This document shows positions 48,214 through 58,614 of a stretch of DNA of 58,614 nt, one piece after another. The DNA comes from Sphingomonadales bacterium (lineage in GTDB: Bacteria; Pseudomonadota; Alphaproteobacteria; Sphingomonadales; Sphingomonadaceae), in the NCBI GenBank assembly GCA_028869175.1, contig JAGWTB010000005.1, positions 1-58,614 on the forward strand, given 5' to 3'. The translations under genes were made by a program, and so were the position numbers. Within the stretch, counting starts at the first letter, position 1, and each line of letters opens with the position of its first letter. A model generated the notes under the pieces. That model ran no database searches. It saw only the letters and a program-made list of their open reading frames with translations, and was not told the DNA's origin.

Positions 48214-48283
48214 CCTGAGCGTGTCGAAGGGCTGCATTTCCCCTCGCCCTCGACAAGAAGGACCACCCTTCGACAAGTTCAGG
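48214..48283. repeat. REP-like intergenic palindromic repeat
   Basis: CCTGAGCGTGTCGAAGGG (48214-48231) and CCCTTCGACAAGTTCAGG (48266-48283) are inverted with 2 mismatches over 18 nt. Confidence 0.75.
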
Positions 48284-48311
48284 ACGGGCGGATTCAAGAG
48301 AATTCGCAATC

Positions 48312-50840
48312 ATGACCGCCGAACGCTTTGACCCTGCCACCGCCGATTCCCGCTGGCAGCGCATCTGGGACGAGCGCCAGTGCTTCCGCGCCGATGACGC
48401 CAGCACCAAGCCGCGCAGCTTCGTGCTGGAGATGTTTCCCTATCCCTCTGGCCGGATCCACATCGGCCACGTCCGCAACTATACCATGGGTGACGTGCTG
48501 GCCCGCTACAAGCGGATGCGCGGCTACGAAGTGCTGCACCCGATGGGCTGGGATGCCTTCGGCATGCCGGCGGAAAACGCGGCGATGGAAAAGGGCGTCC
48601 ATCCCGGCGGCTGGACGCGAGACAACATCGCCAACATGAAGGCGCAGCTGAAGCGGCTTGGCTTCGCGCTCGACTGGAGCCGAGAACTGGCGACCTGTGA
48701 GCCGGAATATTACGGCCACGAACAATCGCTGTTCCTCGATCTCTATGCCGCTGGCCTTGTCTACCGCAAGGAAAGCGCGGTCAACTGGGACCCGGTCGAC
48801 ATGACCGTGCTGGCCAACGAACAGGTGATCGACGGGCGCGGCTGGCGTTCGGGCGCGCTGGTGGAGAAGCGCAAGCTGAGCCAGTGGTTCCTGCGCATCA
48901 CCGACTTCGCCGACGAACTGCTCGAAGGCCTGTCCAGCCTCGACACCTGGCCGGAAAAGGTCCGGTTGATGCAGGAAAACTGGATCGGCAAGAGCCAGGG
49001 CCTGCGCGCGAAGTTCCACTTCGTGGACAGCGAGGACGGGATCGAGGTGTTCACCACCCGCCCCGATACGCTGTTCGGCGCCAGCTTCGTTGCCATCGCG
49101 GCGGACCATCCCTTTGCGCAAGGCATGGCGGCGAACCTGCCCGAGCTGGCGGCGTTCATCGCCGAGTGCAAGCGCGGCGGCACCACGGCGGCCGAGCTGG
49201 AAACAGCGGACAAGCTGGGTTTCAACACCGGCTACACCGTCGAGCATCCGCTCAAGAAGAGCAGGCACCTGCCGGTCTATGTCGCCAATTTCGTGCTGAT
49301 GGACTATGGCACCGGCGCGGTGTTCGGCTGCCCGGCGCACGACCAGCGCGACCTCGATTTCGCCCGCAAGTATGATTTGCCCGTCACCCGGGTGGTGGCG
49401 GAAGGCGATGATACCGCCAGCCGGTTCGATGGAGACGAGGCCTATAGCGGGCCGGGCCGCATCGTGAATTCCGAATGGCTTGACGGCATGACCATCGCCG
49501 AGGCCAAGGCGGCGGTGATCGCCAGGGCCCAGCATGACGGCTGGGGCACGGCGGAAACGCAGTACCGCCTGCGCGACTGGGGCGTCAGCCGCCAGCGCTA
49601 TTGGGGCACGCCGATCCCGTTCATCCATTGCGAGATCTGCGGCATCGTGCCGGTGCCCAAGAAGCAGCTCCCCGTGGTGCTGCCCGAGGACGTCAGCTTC
49701 GACGTGCCCGGCAACCCGCTGCTGCGCCACCCGACGTGGAAGCACGTCGATTGCCCGCAATGCGGCAAGCCGGCCACGCGCGAGACCGATACGCTCGACA
49801 CCTTTGTCGATTCCTCGTGGTACTTCCTGCGCTTCGCCAGCCAGCCTGCCGACCGTCCGTTCGATCCGGAGGAAATCAAGCGCTGGCTGCCGGTGGAGCA
49901 GTACATCGGCGGGATCGAGCACGCGATCCTGCACCTGCTCTACGCTCGCTTCTGGACCCGCGCGCTCGCCCGGATTGGCAAGATCGACGTGAAGGAGCCC
50001 TTCGCCAGCCTGTTCACCCAGGGCATGGTGACGCACGAGACTTATTCGCGCATCGATTCGGCCAACGGTCAGCCGGTGTTCTTTTCGCCGCAGGAAGTCG
50101 AGCGTGGCGGCGAAGCAGCGACGCTCAAGGTCGATGGCGCGCCGGTGGAAATCGGCCGCGTCATCAAGATGTCGAAGTCGAAGAAGAACGTGGTCGATCC
50201 AGACGAAATCGTCGCGACCTATGGCGCCGACGCGATCCGCTGGTTCATGCTGTCCGACAGCCCGCCCGAGCGTGACCTGCCGTGGTCCGAGGCCGGGATC
50301 GAGGGTTGCGCCCGCTTTGTCCAGCGGCAGTGGCGGCTGTTCGGCCAGTACGATGCCCATGCAAGCGGCGAAGACAAGGCGCTGGACCGCAAGCGCGACC
50401 AGACCGTCCATGCCGTGGCGCAGGACATCGAATCGCTCGGATTCAACAAGGCGGTGGCGCGAATCTACGAGCTGACCTCCGCTACCGAAAAGGCAGCGCC
50501 CTCGGCCAGCCGTTCGGCGGCGATCAAGGCGCTGCTGCTGCTGGTCGCGCCGATGATGCCCCATCTGGCCGAGGAAGCCTTTGCCCGCTTCGGCGAAGGC
50601 CTCGCCGCCGAAGCGCTGTGGCCCGCAGTCGATCCGGCGCTGCTGGTGGACGACGAGGTGACCGTGGCGGTGCAGGTCAAGGGCAAGCTGCGCGACACGC
50701 TCACCGTCGCCAAGGGCATGCCGAAGGACGAGCTGGAGAAGCTTGCCCTCGCCTCCGACAAGGTGCAGCGTGCGATCGACGGGGCGGAAGTGAAGAAGGT
50801 GATCGTCGTGCCCGACCGCTTGGTGAACATCGTCGCATGA
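48312..50840 (+). CDS. leuS: Leucyl-tRNA synthetase
   Basis: '[17 protein letters not shown]', '[14 protein letters not shown]', '[14 protein letters not shown]'. Confidence 0.98.
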   Translation: MTAERFDPATADSRWQRIWDERQCFRADDASTKPRSFVLEMFPYPSGRIHIGHVRNYTMGDVLARYKRMRGYEVLHPMGWDAFGMPAENAAMEKGVHPGGWTRDNIANMKAQLKRLGFALDWSRELATCEPEYYGHEQSLFLDLYAAGLVYRKESAVNWDPVDMTVLANEQVIDGRGWRSGALVEKRKLSQWFLRITDFADELLEGLSSLDTWPEKVRLMQENWIGKSQGLRAKFHFVDSEDGIEVFTTRPDTLFGASFVAIAADHPFAQGMAANLPELAAFIAECKRGGTTAAELETADKLGFNTGYTVEHPLKKSRHLPVYVANFVLMDYGTGAVFGCPAHDQRDLDFARKYDLPVTRVVAEGDDTASRFDGDEAYSGPGRIVNSEWLDGMTIAEAKAAVIARAQHDGWGTAETQYRLRDWGVSRQRYWGTPIPFIHCEICGIVPVPKKQLPVVLPEDVSFDVPGNPLLRHPTWKHVDCPQCGKPATRETDTLDTFVDSSWYFLRFASQPADRPFDPEEIKRWLPVEQYIGGIEHAILHLLYARFWTRALARIGKIDVKEPFASLFTQGMVTHETYSRIDSANGQPVFFSPQEVERGGEAATLKVDGAPVEIGRVIKMSKSKKNVVDPDEIVATYGADAIRWFMLSDSPPERDLPWSEAGIEGCARFVQRQWRLFGQYDAHASGEDKALDRKRDQTVHAVAQDIESLGFNKAVARIYELTSATEKAAPSASRSAAIKALLLLVAPMMPHLAEEAFARFGEGLAAEALWPAVDPALLVDDEVTVAVQVKGKLRDTLTVAKGMPKDELEKLALASDKVQRAIDGAEVKKVIVVPDRLVNIVA

Positions 50841-51328
50841 GGAAGGCAGCCGCCTTGCTGCCGCTGGTGCTCGCGCTCTCCGCCTGCGGGCTGCAGCCGA
50901 TGTATGCCGGCGGTGGCAGCGGCGCGGTGGCGCAGGGGCTGGCGGGCATCGAGGTGCCGGCGATCGAAGGCAAGGCCGGCTGGCTGGTGCGCAACGCGCT
51001 GCATGACCGGCTCGGCCAGGGCGGCACATCTGCGGCATCGCGCTACCGGCTCGACGTGCGGCTGGATGACAAGCTTGAAGGGCTGGGCCTGCTGTCGGAC
51101 GATACCATCGGCCGCGAACGCCGCACCCTGCGTGCGCGCTACCAGCTGGTCGATCTGGCAAGCGGCGACATCGTGCTCGATGCCACCGCCGGTTCGGATG
51201 CGGGGATCGACGTCGTCTCTTCCGAATATGCCACCATCGCCGCCGAACAGGCCGCGCTGGAAAACCTGTCCAAGGACGTTGCCGACCGCATCGTCACGCG
51301 GCTGGCGCTGCAACTGCGCAAGAACTAG
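50837..51328 (+). CDS. lptE: LPS assembly lipoprotein LptE-like
   Basis: Lipobox '[17 protein letters not shown]'; position between leuS and holA; ATGA overlap with leuS. Confidence 0.8.
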   Translation: MRKAAALLPLVLALSACGLQPMYAGGGSGAVAQGLAGIEVPAIEGKAGWLVRNALHDRLGQGGTSAASRYRLDVRLDDKLEGLGLLSDDTIGRERRTLRARYQLVDLASGDIVLDATAGSDAGIDVVSSEYATIAAEQAALENLSKDVADRIVTRLALQLRKN

Positions 51329-51331
51329 CCG

Positions 51332-52363
51332 GTGAAGGCCAGCCAGAAGGACTTTATCGGCATCGCCCCGCGCGCGGCCAAGGCGGCGCGGGTGTTCTTT
51401 TTCTGCGGCCCGGACGAGGCCGGCGCACACGATGCGGCCAACCGCATCATCTCGCTGCTGGACGATGCCGGCGAACGGCTCGACCTGTCGGGCGGCGAGA
51501 TCAAGCGCGATCCGGTGCGACTGGGCGACGAGGCGCGCTCCACCTCGCTGTTCGGCGATTCGCGCCACATCGTCCTGCGCGTGCAGGGCGACGAGGCAGC
51601 GGAAGCGGTCGAGATCCTGCTGGCTGGTGAGGCCGAGCCCTGCCCGGTGCTGATCCTGGCCGCCGGGGCGACCGACAAGTCGCGCACCGCCAAGCTGCTG
51701 GCTGACCGGCCCGATGCGCTGGTGGCCATGTTCTACCCGCCGGACCTGCGCTCGGTGTCCTCGATGGTACGCGATTTCGCCGATGCCTCGGGCCTGCGGA
51801 TCGGCGGCGACATGGCTGATCGGATCGCCCGCGCGTCCGGGCTCGATACCCGGCTGGCGCGGTCCGAAGTGACCAAGCTGGCGCTCTATCTCGATGCCAG
51901 CCCGGAAGCACCCCGCAGTGCCGATGCTGCCGCGCTCGACGCGGTGGGGGCGAAGACCGAGGACGACGGGTTCAATCCGCTGCTCAACGCGGTGCTGGGC
52001 GGGGAGGCCGCCAAGGTGCCGCACGAACTGCGCCGGATGCGCGAGCTGGGGATGAACCCGGTCGGCCTGCTGCTCGCCTTCGAACGGCGCGCGGCGCAGC
52101 TGGTCCAGCTTGCCGGCAAGCTTGGCCCGCGCGGCGACGTTGCATCATTGCTCAAGGCAGAGTCCGCTGCGCGGCGCATATTCTGGAAGGACGAACGCGA
52201 TCTGGCGGCCCAGCTGAAGCGCTGGCGCGGGCGGCGGCTGGAGCGTCTGGTCGAGCGGCTTGCCGCACTGCACCGTGCGCTGCTCGCCAACAGCCAGAGC
52301 GCCGAACTGCTGCTCGCCCAAAGCCTCGCGGAGATCGCCCGCGCCGCTGCCGCCGCGCGTTAA
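51332..52363 (+). CDS. holA: DNA polymerase III subunit delta
   Basis: 'RVFFFCGPDEAGAHDAANRI', 'NPLLNAVLGGEAAKVPHELRRMRELGMNPVGLLLAFERRAAQLVQLAG'. Confidence 0.88.
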   Translation: MKASQKDFIGIAPRAAKAARVFFFCGPDEAGAHDAANRIISLLDDAGERLDLSGGEIKRDPVRLGDEARSTSLFGDSRHIVLRVQGDEAAEAVEILLAGEAEPCPVLILAAGATDKSRTAKLLADRPDALVAMFYPPDLRSVSSMVRDFADASGLRIGGDMADRIARASGLDTRLARSEVTKLALYLDASPEAPRSADAAALDAVGAKTEDDGFNPLLNAVLGGEAAKVPHELRRMRELGMNPVGLLLAFERRAAQLVQLAGKLGPRGDVASLLKAESAARRIFWKDERDLAAQLKRWRGRRLERLVERLAALHRALLANSQSAELLLAQSLAEIARAAAAAR

Positions 52364-52499
52364 GCCATGGCAGGCCAAGCGTTTCAGTCAGAGACGTTGC
52401 CCATTTCCTGAGCAAAGTTACGCGTTGTTACCTATCCACAACGGAGCTATGTTTGCGCCACAGCTCAGGGGGTCGCACCACTCCAGCTTTTGCAGTGCA

Positions 52500-53909
52500 A
52501 TGAACGTTCAATCTCGATGGGTTCCCCCTCGCCTGGCCCGCTCCGATGCGGTTCGGCGCGTCCAGCTTCCGCTGGCTCCTTCGCTGGAGCGCCGGCGCGT
52601 GCAGATGTATCTGCTGCTGATGCTGGTTGATGCGGCGGCCATTCTCGCCGGTTTCGCCGCCACCGCGTGGTTCTATTACGCCGACCCGCTGGCCAATGAC
52701 ACCTTGCTGGCCGCGCAGCTGCTGATCCCGTTCTACTGGAGTGCGGCGCTGACCCTGCAGGTCTACAGTCTGTCCGGCCTGCTCTCTCCCGGTTTTGCCC
52801 GGCGGCGGGCGCTGCTGGCGATGCTGATCGGCGCGGTGGCCATCCTGGTCGTGGCTTTCTTCACCAAATCGAGCGCCAACTATTCGCGCGTCGCCGTGCT
52901 GCTCGGCGGCTTCACCTCCACCGCGCTGATCCTCATGCTCAAGCGTGAGCTGAAGCCGCTGATCGAACGCCATTGCGGCACGACCGCGATCAACGTGCTG
53001 GTGATCGACGATGGCGGCGAAGCGCTGCGGGTGCCGCACGCCTTCCATGTTGATGCGCGCGAGCATGGGCTTTCGGCCGATCTGGCCGATCCGCACATGC
53101 TCGACCGGATCGGGCTCTACCTGATGAATATGGACCGGGTGCTCGTCACCTGCCCGCCGGAGCGGCGCGCCGCCTGGGCGCTGGTGTTCAAGAGCGCCAA
53201 TGTCCAGGGTGAGATCGTTGACCGCGAGGTTTGGGATCTTGGCGTGGTCGGCGCGCGGCGCGGCAACAATTTCGGCTCGCTGGTCGTGTCAGCCGGGCCG
53301 CTGGGCATGCGCAGCCGCGTGGTCAAGCGCGCCTTTGACACCGCCGTGGCCCTGACCGCGCTGCTGCTGCTGGCGCCGCTGCTGCTGCTGGTCGCGCTGC
53401 TGATCAAGCTGGAAGACGGCGGCCCGGTGTTCTTCATCCAGCCCCGCACCGGACGCGGCAACCGCTTCTTCCCGATCTACAAGTTCCGCTCGATGAGGGT
53501 GGAAAGGCTCGATCACGCCGGCAATCGCTCCGCCAGCCGCGACGATGACCGGGTGACCCGCATCGGTCGGATCATTCGCAGCACCAGCATCGACGAACTG
53601 CCGCAGCTGCTCAACGTGCTGCGCGGCGACATGAGCATCGTCGGCCCGCGCCCCCACGCCATCGGCAGCATGGCGGGCGAGAAGCTGTTCTGGGAAGTGG
53701 ACAGCCGCTACTGGCTGCGTCACTCGCTCAAGCCGGGGCTCACCGGGCTGGCGCAGGTGCGCGGCCTGCGCGGTGCCACCGAACAGGAAAGCGACCTCGC
53801 CGACCGGCTGCAGGCCGACCTCGAATATCTCGACGGCTGGACGGTGTGGCGCGATTGCCGCATCATCCTGCAGACCGCCGCCGTGCTGGTGCACCGGCAG
53901 GCGTACTAG
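52500..53909 (+). CDS. Exopolysaccharide polyprenyl glycosylphosphotransferase (bacterial sugar transferase)
   Basis: N-terminal TM segments; '[57 protein letters not shown]', '[27 protein letters not shown]'. Confidence 0.93.
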   Translation: MNVQSRWVPPRLARSDAVRRVQLPLAPSLERRRVQMYLLLMLVDAAAILAGFAATAWFYYADPLANDTLLAAQLLIPFYWSAALTLQVYSLSGLLSPGFARRRALLAMLIGAVAILVVAFFTKSSANYSRVAVLLGGFTSTALILMLKRELKPLIERHCGTTAINVLVIDDGGEALRVPHAFHVDAREHGLSADLADPHMLDRIGLYLMNMDRVLVTCPPERRAAWALVFKSANVQGEIVDREVWDLGVVGARRGNNFGSLVVSAGPLGMRSRVVKRAFDTAVALTALLLLAPLLLLVALLIKLEDGGPVFFIQPRTGRGNRFFPIYKFRSMRVERLDHAGNRSASRDDDRVTRIGRIIRSTSIDELPQLLNVLRGDMSIVGPRPHAIGSMAGEKLFWEVDSRYWLRHSLKPGLTGLAQVRGLRGATEQESDLADRLQADLEYLDGWTVWRDCRIILQTAAVLVHRQAY

Positions 53910-53987
53910 GCGGCGGGGGAGTTGGGGTAGGTTGACGTTCAAAATCCTCCCCGCTCGCGGAAATCTGGCCTCGCCGCCCAGGCCCGG

Positions 53988-54344
53988 CTAGGCGCCGGGC
54001 TGCATCGCGGCGAACTGGTCGAACGCTTCCACCGCTTGCGCGGCGTACATCAGGCTGGGTCCGGCCCCCATGTAGAGCGCCATGCCCATGGCCTCCATCA
54101 CCTCGTCACGCGTCGCACCCAGCTTTACCGCGGCCTTGGCGTGAAAGGCGACGCAGCCGTCGCAGCGGATGGCAACCGCAATGGCAATGGCGATCAGTTC
54201 CTTGGTCTTCGCATCGAGCGCCCCGCCCTTGGTCGCCGCCTGGGCCATGGCCGAGAACGCCTTCATGACATCCGGGGTGCCGAGGCGCACTTCCTTGATC
54301 GCGACGTTCAGCTCGTCGGCCATCGCCGGCCAGTCCTTGTGCAT
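53988..54344 (-). CDS. Carboxymuconolactone decarboxylase / AhpD-like protein
   Basis: 'KELIAIAIAVAIRCDGCVAFHAKAAVKLGATRDEVMEAMGMALYMGAGPSLMYAAQAVEAFDQF' with CxxC...H motif. Confidence 0.88.
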   Translation of the reverse strand: MHKDWPAMADELNVAIKEVRLGTPDVMKAFSAMAQAATKGGALDAKTKELIAIAIAVAIRCDGCVAFHAKAAVKLGATRDEVMEAMGMALYMGAGPSLMYAAQAVEAFDQFAAMQPGA

Positions 54345-54360
54345 GCGCCATACTCCTTCC

Positions 54361-54384
54361 GATTGCACTTATATAAGTGCAATC
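54361..54384. promoter_or_regulatory. Perfect 24-bp palindrome upstream of the CMD-family gene
   Basis: GATTGCACTTAT|ATAAGTGCAATC, 17 bp upstream of the 54344 start codon. Confidence 0.8.
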
Positions 54385-54440
54385 TAATTAAACGGGAGCA
54401 AATGGCAAGTCCGGACCGCACATGCGGCCCGGCAGGCGGA

Positions 54441-54917
54441 TCAGGGCGCGCGCGACGTCCAGGTTACCGAAAGAATTTTCCAGCGCCCGTCGATCTTGCG
54501 CAGCACCCAGTGTTCCAGCCCGACGTTGCTGATCTTGCCATCCTCGATGAACTGGTAATCGAAGGTCACCATCCCCATCGGGCCATCGGTTCGCACGGCG
54601 ATATTGGCGAATCGTTCCTCTACCGGCACCTTGGATTCGGTGATCATGCGCGCAAATCCGGGAAAGCCGGGAATGTCGAATCCCTGGTAACGGGCGTTAT
54701 AGCGGCGCCGACGGTCGACCCCCTCCTGCCCGTCGATCTGGAGGAAGGGGATCAGCGGATCGACCATGAGTTCCGAGAGCGCGCGGCCATTCCGGTTGAT
54801 GACCGCCTGGCGGAAATCCTCGACCAGCGCGTCGATTGCGACGCGGTCGGGATCGGGCGAGGCGGCGGGCAGCGGTGCTGCGGCAAGGGCTGCGGCGGCA
54901 AACAGGGAAAGCAGCAT
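54441..54917 (-). CDS. Secreted SnoaL/NTF2-like (DUF4440-type) protein
   Basis: Signal peptide 'MLLSLFAAAALAAAPLPAA'; 'DALVEDFRQAVINRNGRALSELM...GLEHWVLRKIDGRWKILSVTWT'. Confidence 0.75.
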   Translation of the reverse strand: MLLSLFAAAALAAAPLPAASPDPDRVAIDALVEDFRQAVINRNGRALSELMVDPLIPFLQIDGQEGVDRRRRYNARYQGFDIPGFPGFARMITESKVPVEERFANIAVRTDGPMGMVTFDYQFIEDGKISNVGLEHWVLRKIDGRWKILSVTWTSRAP

Positions 54918-54943
54918 GATCGGCTCCTGCCAGTGGCCGGGGA

Positions 54944-56269
54944 CTATTGCCCGGCGGCGTGCAACCGGTCCAGCGCCGCATCGCGCCCGATCAAGGGAAG
55001 CAGCGCCGCCATCTCGGGGCCGTGATCGTGCCCGGTGAGTGCCTGGCGCAGCGGCAGGAACAGCGCCTTGCCCTTGCGCCCGGTGCGATCCTTGAGTGCG
55101 CCGGTGAGCGCGGCCCAATCCGCCCCGACACGTTCCAGAACCTCTGCCGCCTCGGCCAGATAGGCGCGGTCCTCGTCGGTGAAATCCGGCGCGGTGACCG
55201 AGCCGTTGACCACCTGCCACCAGTCGGCTGCCTCGGCGACGCGCGACAGGTTGGGGCGGATCGCGTTCCAGCCGGCTTCGTCCATCCCCGGCGGCAACTG
55301 CGCGGCGACGCGGGCGTGGGGCAGCCGGTGGATCACCGCCGCGTTGAGCCGGTGCAGTTCGGCCTCGTCAAAGCGCGCCGGGGCGCGGCCGAAGCGCGAG
55401 AGATCGAAGCTGGCCGCCAGTGCGGCACTGTCCAGCGCGGGATCGACCGGATCGGCGGTGCCCAGCCGGGCCAGCAGCGCCACCAGCGCCTCGGGCTCGA
55501 CACCCGCCGCGCGCAGTTCTTCGACACCGAGCGAGCCGAGCCGCTTGGACAGCTTGCCCTCGCTGCCGGTCAGCAGCGCTTCGTGGGCAAAGGCAGGCGG
55601 CTCGGCCCCCAGCGCGGTGAACATCTGCAGCTGCGAGGCGGTATTGGAGACATGGTCCTCACCCCGCAGCACGTCGGTGATCCCCATCGCAACGTCATCG
55701 ATCGCCGAGGGCAGCATGTAGAGCCATGAGCCATCGGCGCGGCGCACCACCGGATCGGACAATTGCCGGGGATCGAACTGCTGCGGCCCGCGTATGCCAT
55801 CGGTCCAGGCAATGGGGCTTTCGTGATCGAGCAGGAAGCGCCAGTGGGGCCGCTCGCCGGCAGCGGCGCGGGCATCATGCTCCGCCTCGCTCAGTGACAG
55901 CGCCGCGCGATCATAGATCGGCGGCAGTCCGCGTCCGAGCTGTACCTTGCGCTTGAGGTCAAGCTCCTGCGCGGTTTCGTAGCAGCGATAGACCCGGCCC
56001 GCCGCGACGAGCCGGGCAAATTCGCGCTCGTACACCTCGAACCGTGCCGACTGCCGTTCTTCGCCGTCAGGATGCAGGCCAAGCCAGGCCAGATCGGCGC
56101 GGATCGCTTCGACATGGTCCTCGCGGCTGCGCGCCGCGTCGGTATCGTCGATCCGCAGCAGGAAGCGCCCACCGCCACGCCTGGCCAGCAGCCAGTTGTG
56201 CAGCGCCGTGCGAATGTTGCCGACATGAAGGCGGCCAGTGGGCGATGGTGCGAAGCGGGTAACGGTCAT
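54944..56269 (-). CDS. gltX: Glutamyl-tRNA synthetase
   Basis: 'TRFAPSPTGRLHVGNIRTALHNWLLARR', 'LRIDDTDAARS', 'GSEGKLSKRLGSLG'. Confidence 0.95.
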   Translation of the reverse strand: MTVTRFAPSPTGRLHVGNIRTALHNWLLARRGGGRFLLRIDDTDAARSREDHVEAIRADLAWLGLHPDGEERQSARFEVYEREFARLVAAGRVYRCYETAQELDLKRKVQLGRGLPPIYDRAALSLSEAEHDARAAAGERPHWRFLLDHESPIAWTDGIRGPQQFDPRQLSDPVVRRADGSWLYMLPSAIDDVAMGITDVLRGEDHVSNTASQLQMFTALGAEPPAFAHEALLTGSEGKLSKRLGSLGVEELRAAGVEPEALVALLARLGTADPVDPALDSAALAASFDLSRFGRAPARFDEAELHRLNAAVIHRLPHARVAAQLPPGMDEAGWNAIRPNLSRVAEAADWWQVVNGSVTAPDFTDEDRAYLAEAAEVLERVGADWAALTGALKDRTGRKGKALFLPLRQALTGHDHGPEMAALLPLIGRDAALDRLHAAGQ

Positions 56270-56392
56270 GATGGCAATGCGCCTATCGCGCTTCGCCGGC
56301 TCTTGCCAGCGCCCTGTGGTGCGGGAGGTTGCGCAAGCCAATCTTCACCTTGAATTTACCCGATTTTCAGCATTGCCCGTTAACCAGCAGCC

Positions 56393-57553
56393 ATGGACTG
56401 GCGAAGGACATTGCGGCACCGCATCTGGCCAAGCGTACCTGCAGAGGTTCGCGAAGCCTACTATCTCGCCCAGTACAACCAGCTCGCGCGGCAGGTGCCG
56501 ATGCTCTACTGCGCGCTGATCCTGATCACTTTCGCGGCGATGGCCTGCGCGGATCCCACCGATCATCCGCTGATCCGCCTGGGCATCCCGATGGGCGTGG
56601 AGCTGATGTTTTGCGCCCGGCTGGTGGTCTGGCTGCGCCGGCCGCAGGAAGCCATCTCCGCCGATCAGGCGCGCCGGGTGATCAGGACGACCAACGGGAT
56701 CTCGATCACTGCAGGCGCGCTGTGCGCCGCCTGGTCGATCCAGGGCTGGGCTACCGCCGCGCCGGATCGGGCAATGTATTTTCCCCTGTTCATGGCCATG
56801 GGATCATTCGCCACGATCTCCAGCCTGTCGATGAGCCGCACCGCCGGCTTCGGCCATATCTTTGCCGGACTGGTGCCAGTGACCCTGGCGCTGCTGACCA
56901 GCGGAAACCCGATGGCGACCGCCGCCGGGGCTTCCATCGCCACCACCTGCCTGTTCCTCCTCGCCCTGCTGCGCCGCCAGCATGAGCGCACGGTGGAAGT
57001 GCTGCTGCTGCAGCATCGCATGAAACGGCTGGCCGATACCGATCCGCTGACCGGGCTGATCAACCGCCGTGTGCTGCGTGACCGGTTGCTGAGTGAGCTC
57101 GAAGCAGCGGCAGGCAGCCAGGGGCCAGCGCTGATGCTGCTCGATCTCGATGGCTTCAAACCGGTCAATGACTGCTATGGCCATGCCGCTGGCGACGAAG
57201 TGCTCCGCCAGGTTGCCGCGCGGCTCACCCTTGCCGCGGCTGGCGAGGCGGAAGTGTGCCGGATGGGCGGCGACGAGTTCGCCGTGCTGGTGCCCGCCAC
57301 CGCCCGGCGCAGCGCCGACGTCATCGGCAGTGCCATGCTTGCCGCGCTGGCGCGCCCGTTCATCCACGATGGCAACACGATGCGCGTGGGTGCCAGCCTT
57401 GGTCTGGCGCAATGGGACCGCGATGGCGCATCGATCGAGGCGCTGTTCGAATCCGCCGACCGCGCGCTCTATGCCGCCAAGGCGCAGCACGGCAGCGATG
57501 CTGCCAGTGCGCCGGCTCCTCAGGCCGTGCGGAAGGCGTGGGTTATCGGATAG
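56393..57553 (+). CDS. Membrane-anchored GGDEF diguanylate cyclase
   Basis: N-terminal TM segments; 'DTDPLTGLINRRVLRD', 'LDLDGFKPVNDCYGHAAGDEVLRQVA', intact 'MGGDEFAVLV'. Confidence 0.92.
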   Translation: MDWRRTLRHRIWPSVPAEVREAYYLAQYNQLARQVPMLYCALILITFAAMACADPTDHPLIRLGIPMGVELMFCARLVVWLRRPQEAISADQARRVIRTTNGISITAGALCAAWSIQGWATAAPDRAMYFPLFMAMGSFATISSLSMSRTAGFGHIFAGLVPVTLALLTSGNPMATAAGASIATTCLFLLALLRRQHERTVEVLLLQHRMKRLADTDPLTGLINRRVLRDRLLSELEAAAGSQGPALMLLDLDGFKPVNDCYGHAAGDEVLRQVAARLTLAAAGEAEVCRMGGDEFAVLVPATARRSADVIGSAMLAALARPFIHDGNTMRVGASLGLAQWDRDGASIEALFESADRALYAAKAQHGSDAASAPAPQAVRKAWVIG

Positions 57554-58614
57554 CGCCGGTCACGCCCGAAGTTGCGTGACCCCAGCTTGACCCCCGGCGG
57601 TGCCTGCCGGCGCTTGTATTCGGCCAGGTGCAGCAGCCGCTCGATCCGCACCACCACATCGCGGGCAAAGCCTTCCTGCACCAGCTGGTCGACGCTCTTC
57701 TCATGTTCGACCAGCCCGAGCAGGATGCCGTCGAGCACCGGATAGGGCGGCAGCGAATCCTCGTCCTTCTGGTCGGGCCGCAGTTCGGCAGAGGGGGGAC
57801 GGGTGATGATACCCTCGGGCATGACCGGGCCATCCGGGCCGAGCCCGATCTTCGGCTTGTGGCCATTGCGCCACGTGCTGATGGCAAAGACGGTCATCTT
57901 GTAGGCGTCCTTGAGCGGGTTGTACCCGCCCGCCATGTCACCATAGATCGTCGCATAGCCGACGCTCATCTCGCTCTTGTTGCCGGTGGTCAGCAGCATC
58001 GGCCCGAACTTGTTGCTCAGCGCCATCAGCGTGACGCCGCGAATGCGCGACTGGACGTTTTCCTCGGTAATATCGACTTCGCGGTCGGCGAAGCTGCCGG
58101 CGAGCATCTCGTCGAAGGCGGCGACGGCGGGCGCTATGGGGATCGTGTCATACCGGCAGCCGATCATCGCCGCGCAGCCGGTGGCGAGATCAAGGCTTTC
58201 CTGGCTGGTGAAGCGGCTGGGCAGCATGACACAGTGGACCCGGTCCGGCCCCAGTGCATCGGCGGCGATGGCGGCGCAGATCGCGCTGTCGATCCCGCCC
58301 GACAGGCCCAGCACCACGCCGGGGAAACGATTGCGGTTCACATAGTCGCGCAGCGCCATGACCATGGCGCAGTAGATGTCCTCCGGATGGTCGGCCAGCA
58401 CGGCCAGTTCGCCCCGGTCGCAGCGCCAGCCAGTGGCGGTGCGGGTCCAGCGGGTGGTGACTTCCTGCTCTTCCCAGTCCTTCATCTGCACGGCCAGGCT
58501 GCCGTCGCCATTGACCACGAAGCTGGCGCCGTCGAACACCAGTTCGTCCTGCCCGCCGACGCGGTTGAGGTAGGCCAGCGGCAGGCCGGTATCGACCGCG
58601 CGGCGCTTGGCCAC
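57520..58614 (-). CDS. nadE: NAD+ synthase, C-terminal part (runs off the window)
   Basis: 'GVVLGLSGGIDSAICAAIAADALGPDRVHCVMLPSRFTS', 'GNKSEMSVGYATIYGDMAGGYNPLKD', C-terminus 'RNFGRDRRYPITHAF'. Confidence 0.95.
   Translation of the reverse strand: MAKRRAVDTGLPLAYLNRVGGQDELVFDGASFVVNGDGSLAVQMKDWEEQEVTTRWTRTATGWRCDRGELAVLADHPEDIYCAMVMALRDYVNRNRFPGVVLGLSGGIDSAICAAIAADALGPDRVHCVMLPSRFTSQESLDLATGCAAMIGCRYDTIPIAPAVAAFDEMLAGSFADREVDITEENVQSRIRGVTLMALSNKFGPMLLTTGNKSEMSVGYATIYGDMAGGYNPLKDAYKMTVFAISTWRNGHKPKIGLGPDGPVMPEGIITRPPSAELRPDQKDEDSLPPYPVLDGILLGLVEHEKSVDQLVQEGFARDVVVRIERLLHLAEYKRRQAPPGVKLGSRNFGRDRRYPITHAFRTA

Noticed and set aside
48294-51161. 955-aa minus-strand ORF antisense to leuS/lptE
   Set aside because: leuS signature motifs on the plus strand are unambiguous; the antisense ORF is a compositional artefact.

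Overview
This GC-rich window looks like an ordinary alphaproteobacterial chromosome segment, probably Sphingomonadales judging from gene content. I found no prophage, CRISPR array or intact transposase. Main blocks: (i) Crp/Fnr regulator, sterol desaturase-like hydroxylase, RluE-type pseudouridine synthase, acyl-CoA synthetase, gamma-glutamyltransferase, pyrD and an AraC-type regulator; (ii) a full suf operon (sufR-sufB-[two DUF559 endonuclease-like genes]-sufC-sufD-sufS-sufT-sufA); (iii) adenosine kinase, Rieske oxygenase with a small coupled partner, purD/xseA, M23 peptidase; (iv) a carbohydrate-utilisation locus (two TonB receptors, GH30, DUF1593, LacI, GH3); (v) phaB, xth, ribA, beta-helix protein, RHH and SPFH genes, tRNA-Gln(CUG), ppx/gppA, rlmE; (vi) leuS-lptE-holA, sugar transferase, CMD protein, gltX, a diguanylate cyclase and partial nadE. 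The leads I rate highest are: the translationally coupled DUF559 pair inside the suf operon, with one copy bracketed by near-perfect ~36 bp inverted REP-like palindromes (candidate mobile nuclease element); two candidate structured small RNAs/leaders sharing the 18-nt motif TGCGACCCGAAGGRCTCG on either side of the AraC-type gene; and several perfect operator-like palindromes beside genes with no adjacent regulator. All calls come from reading the sequence and the supplied ORF track. No database search was run.
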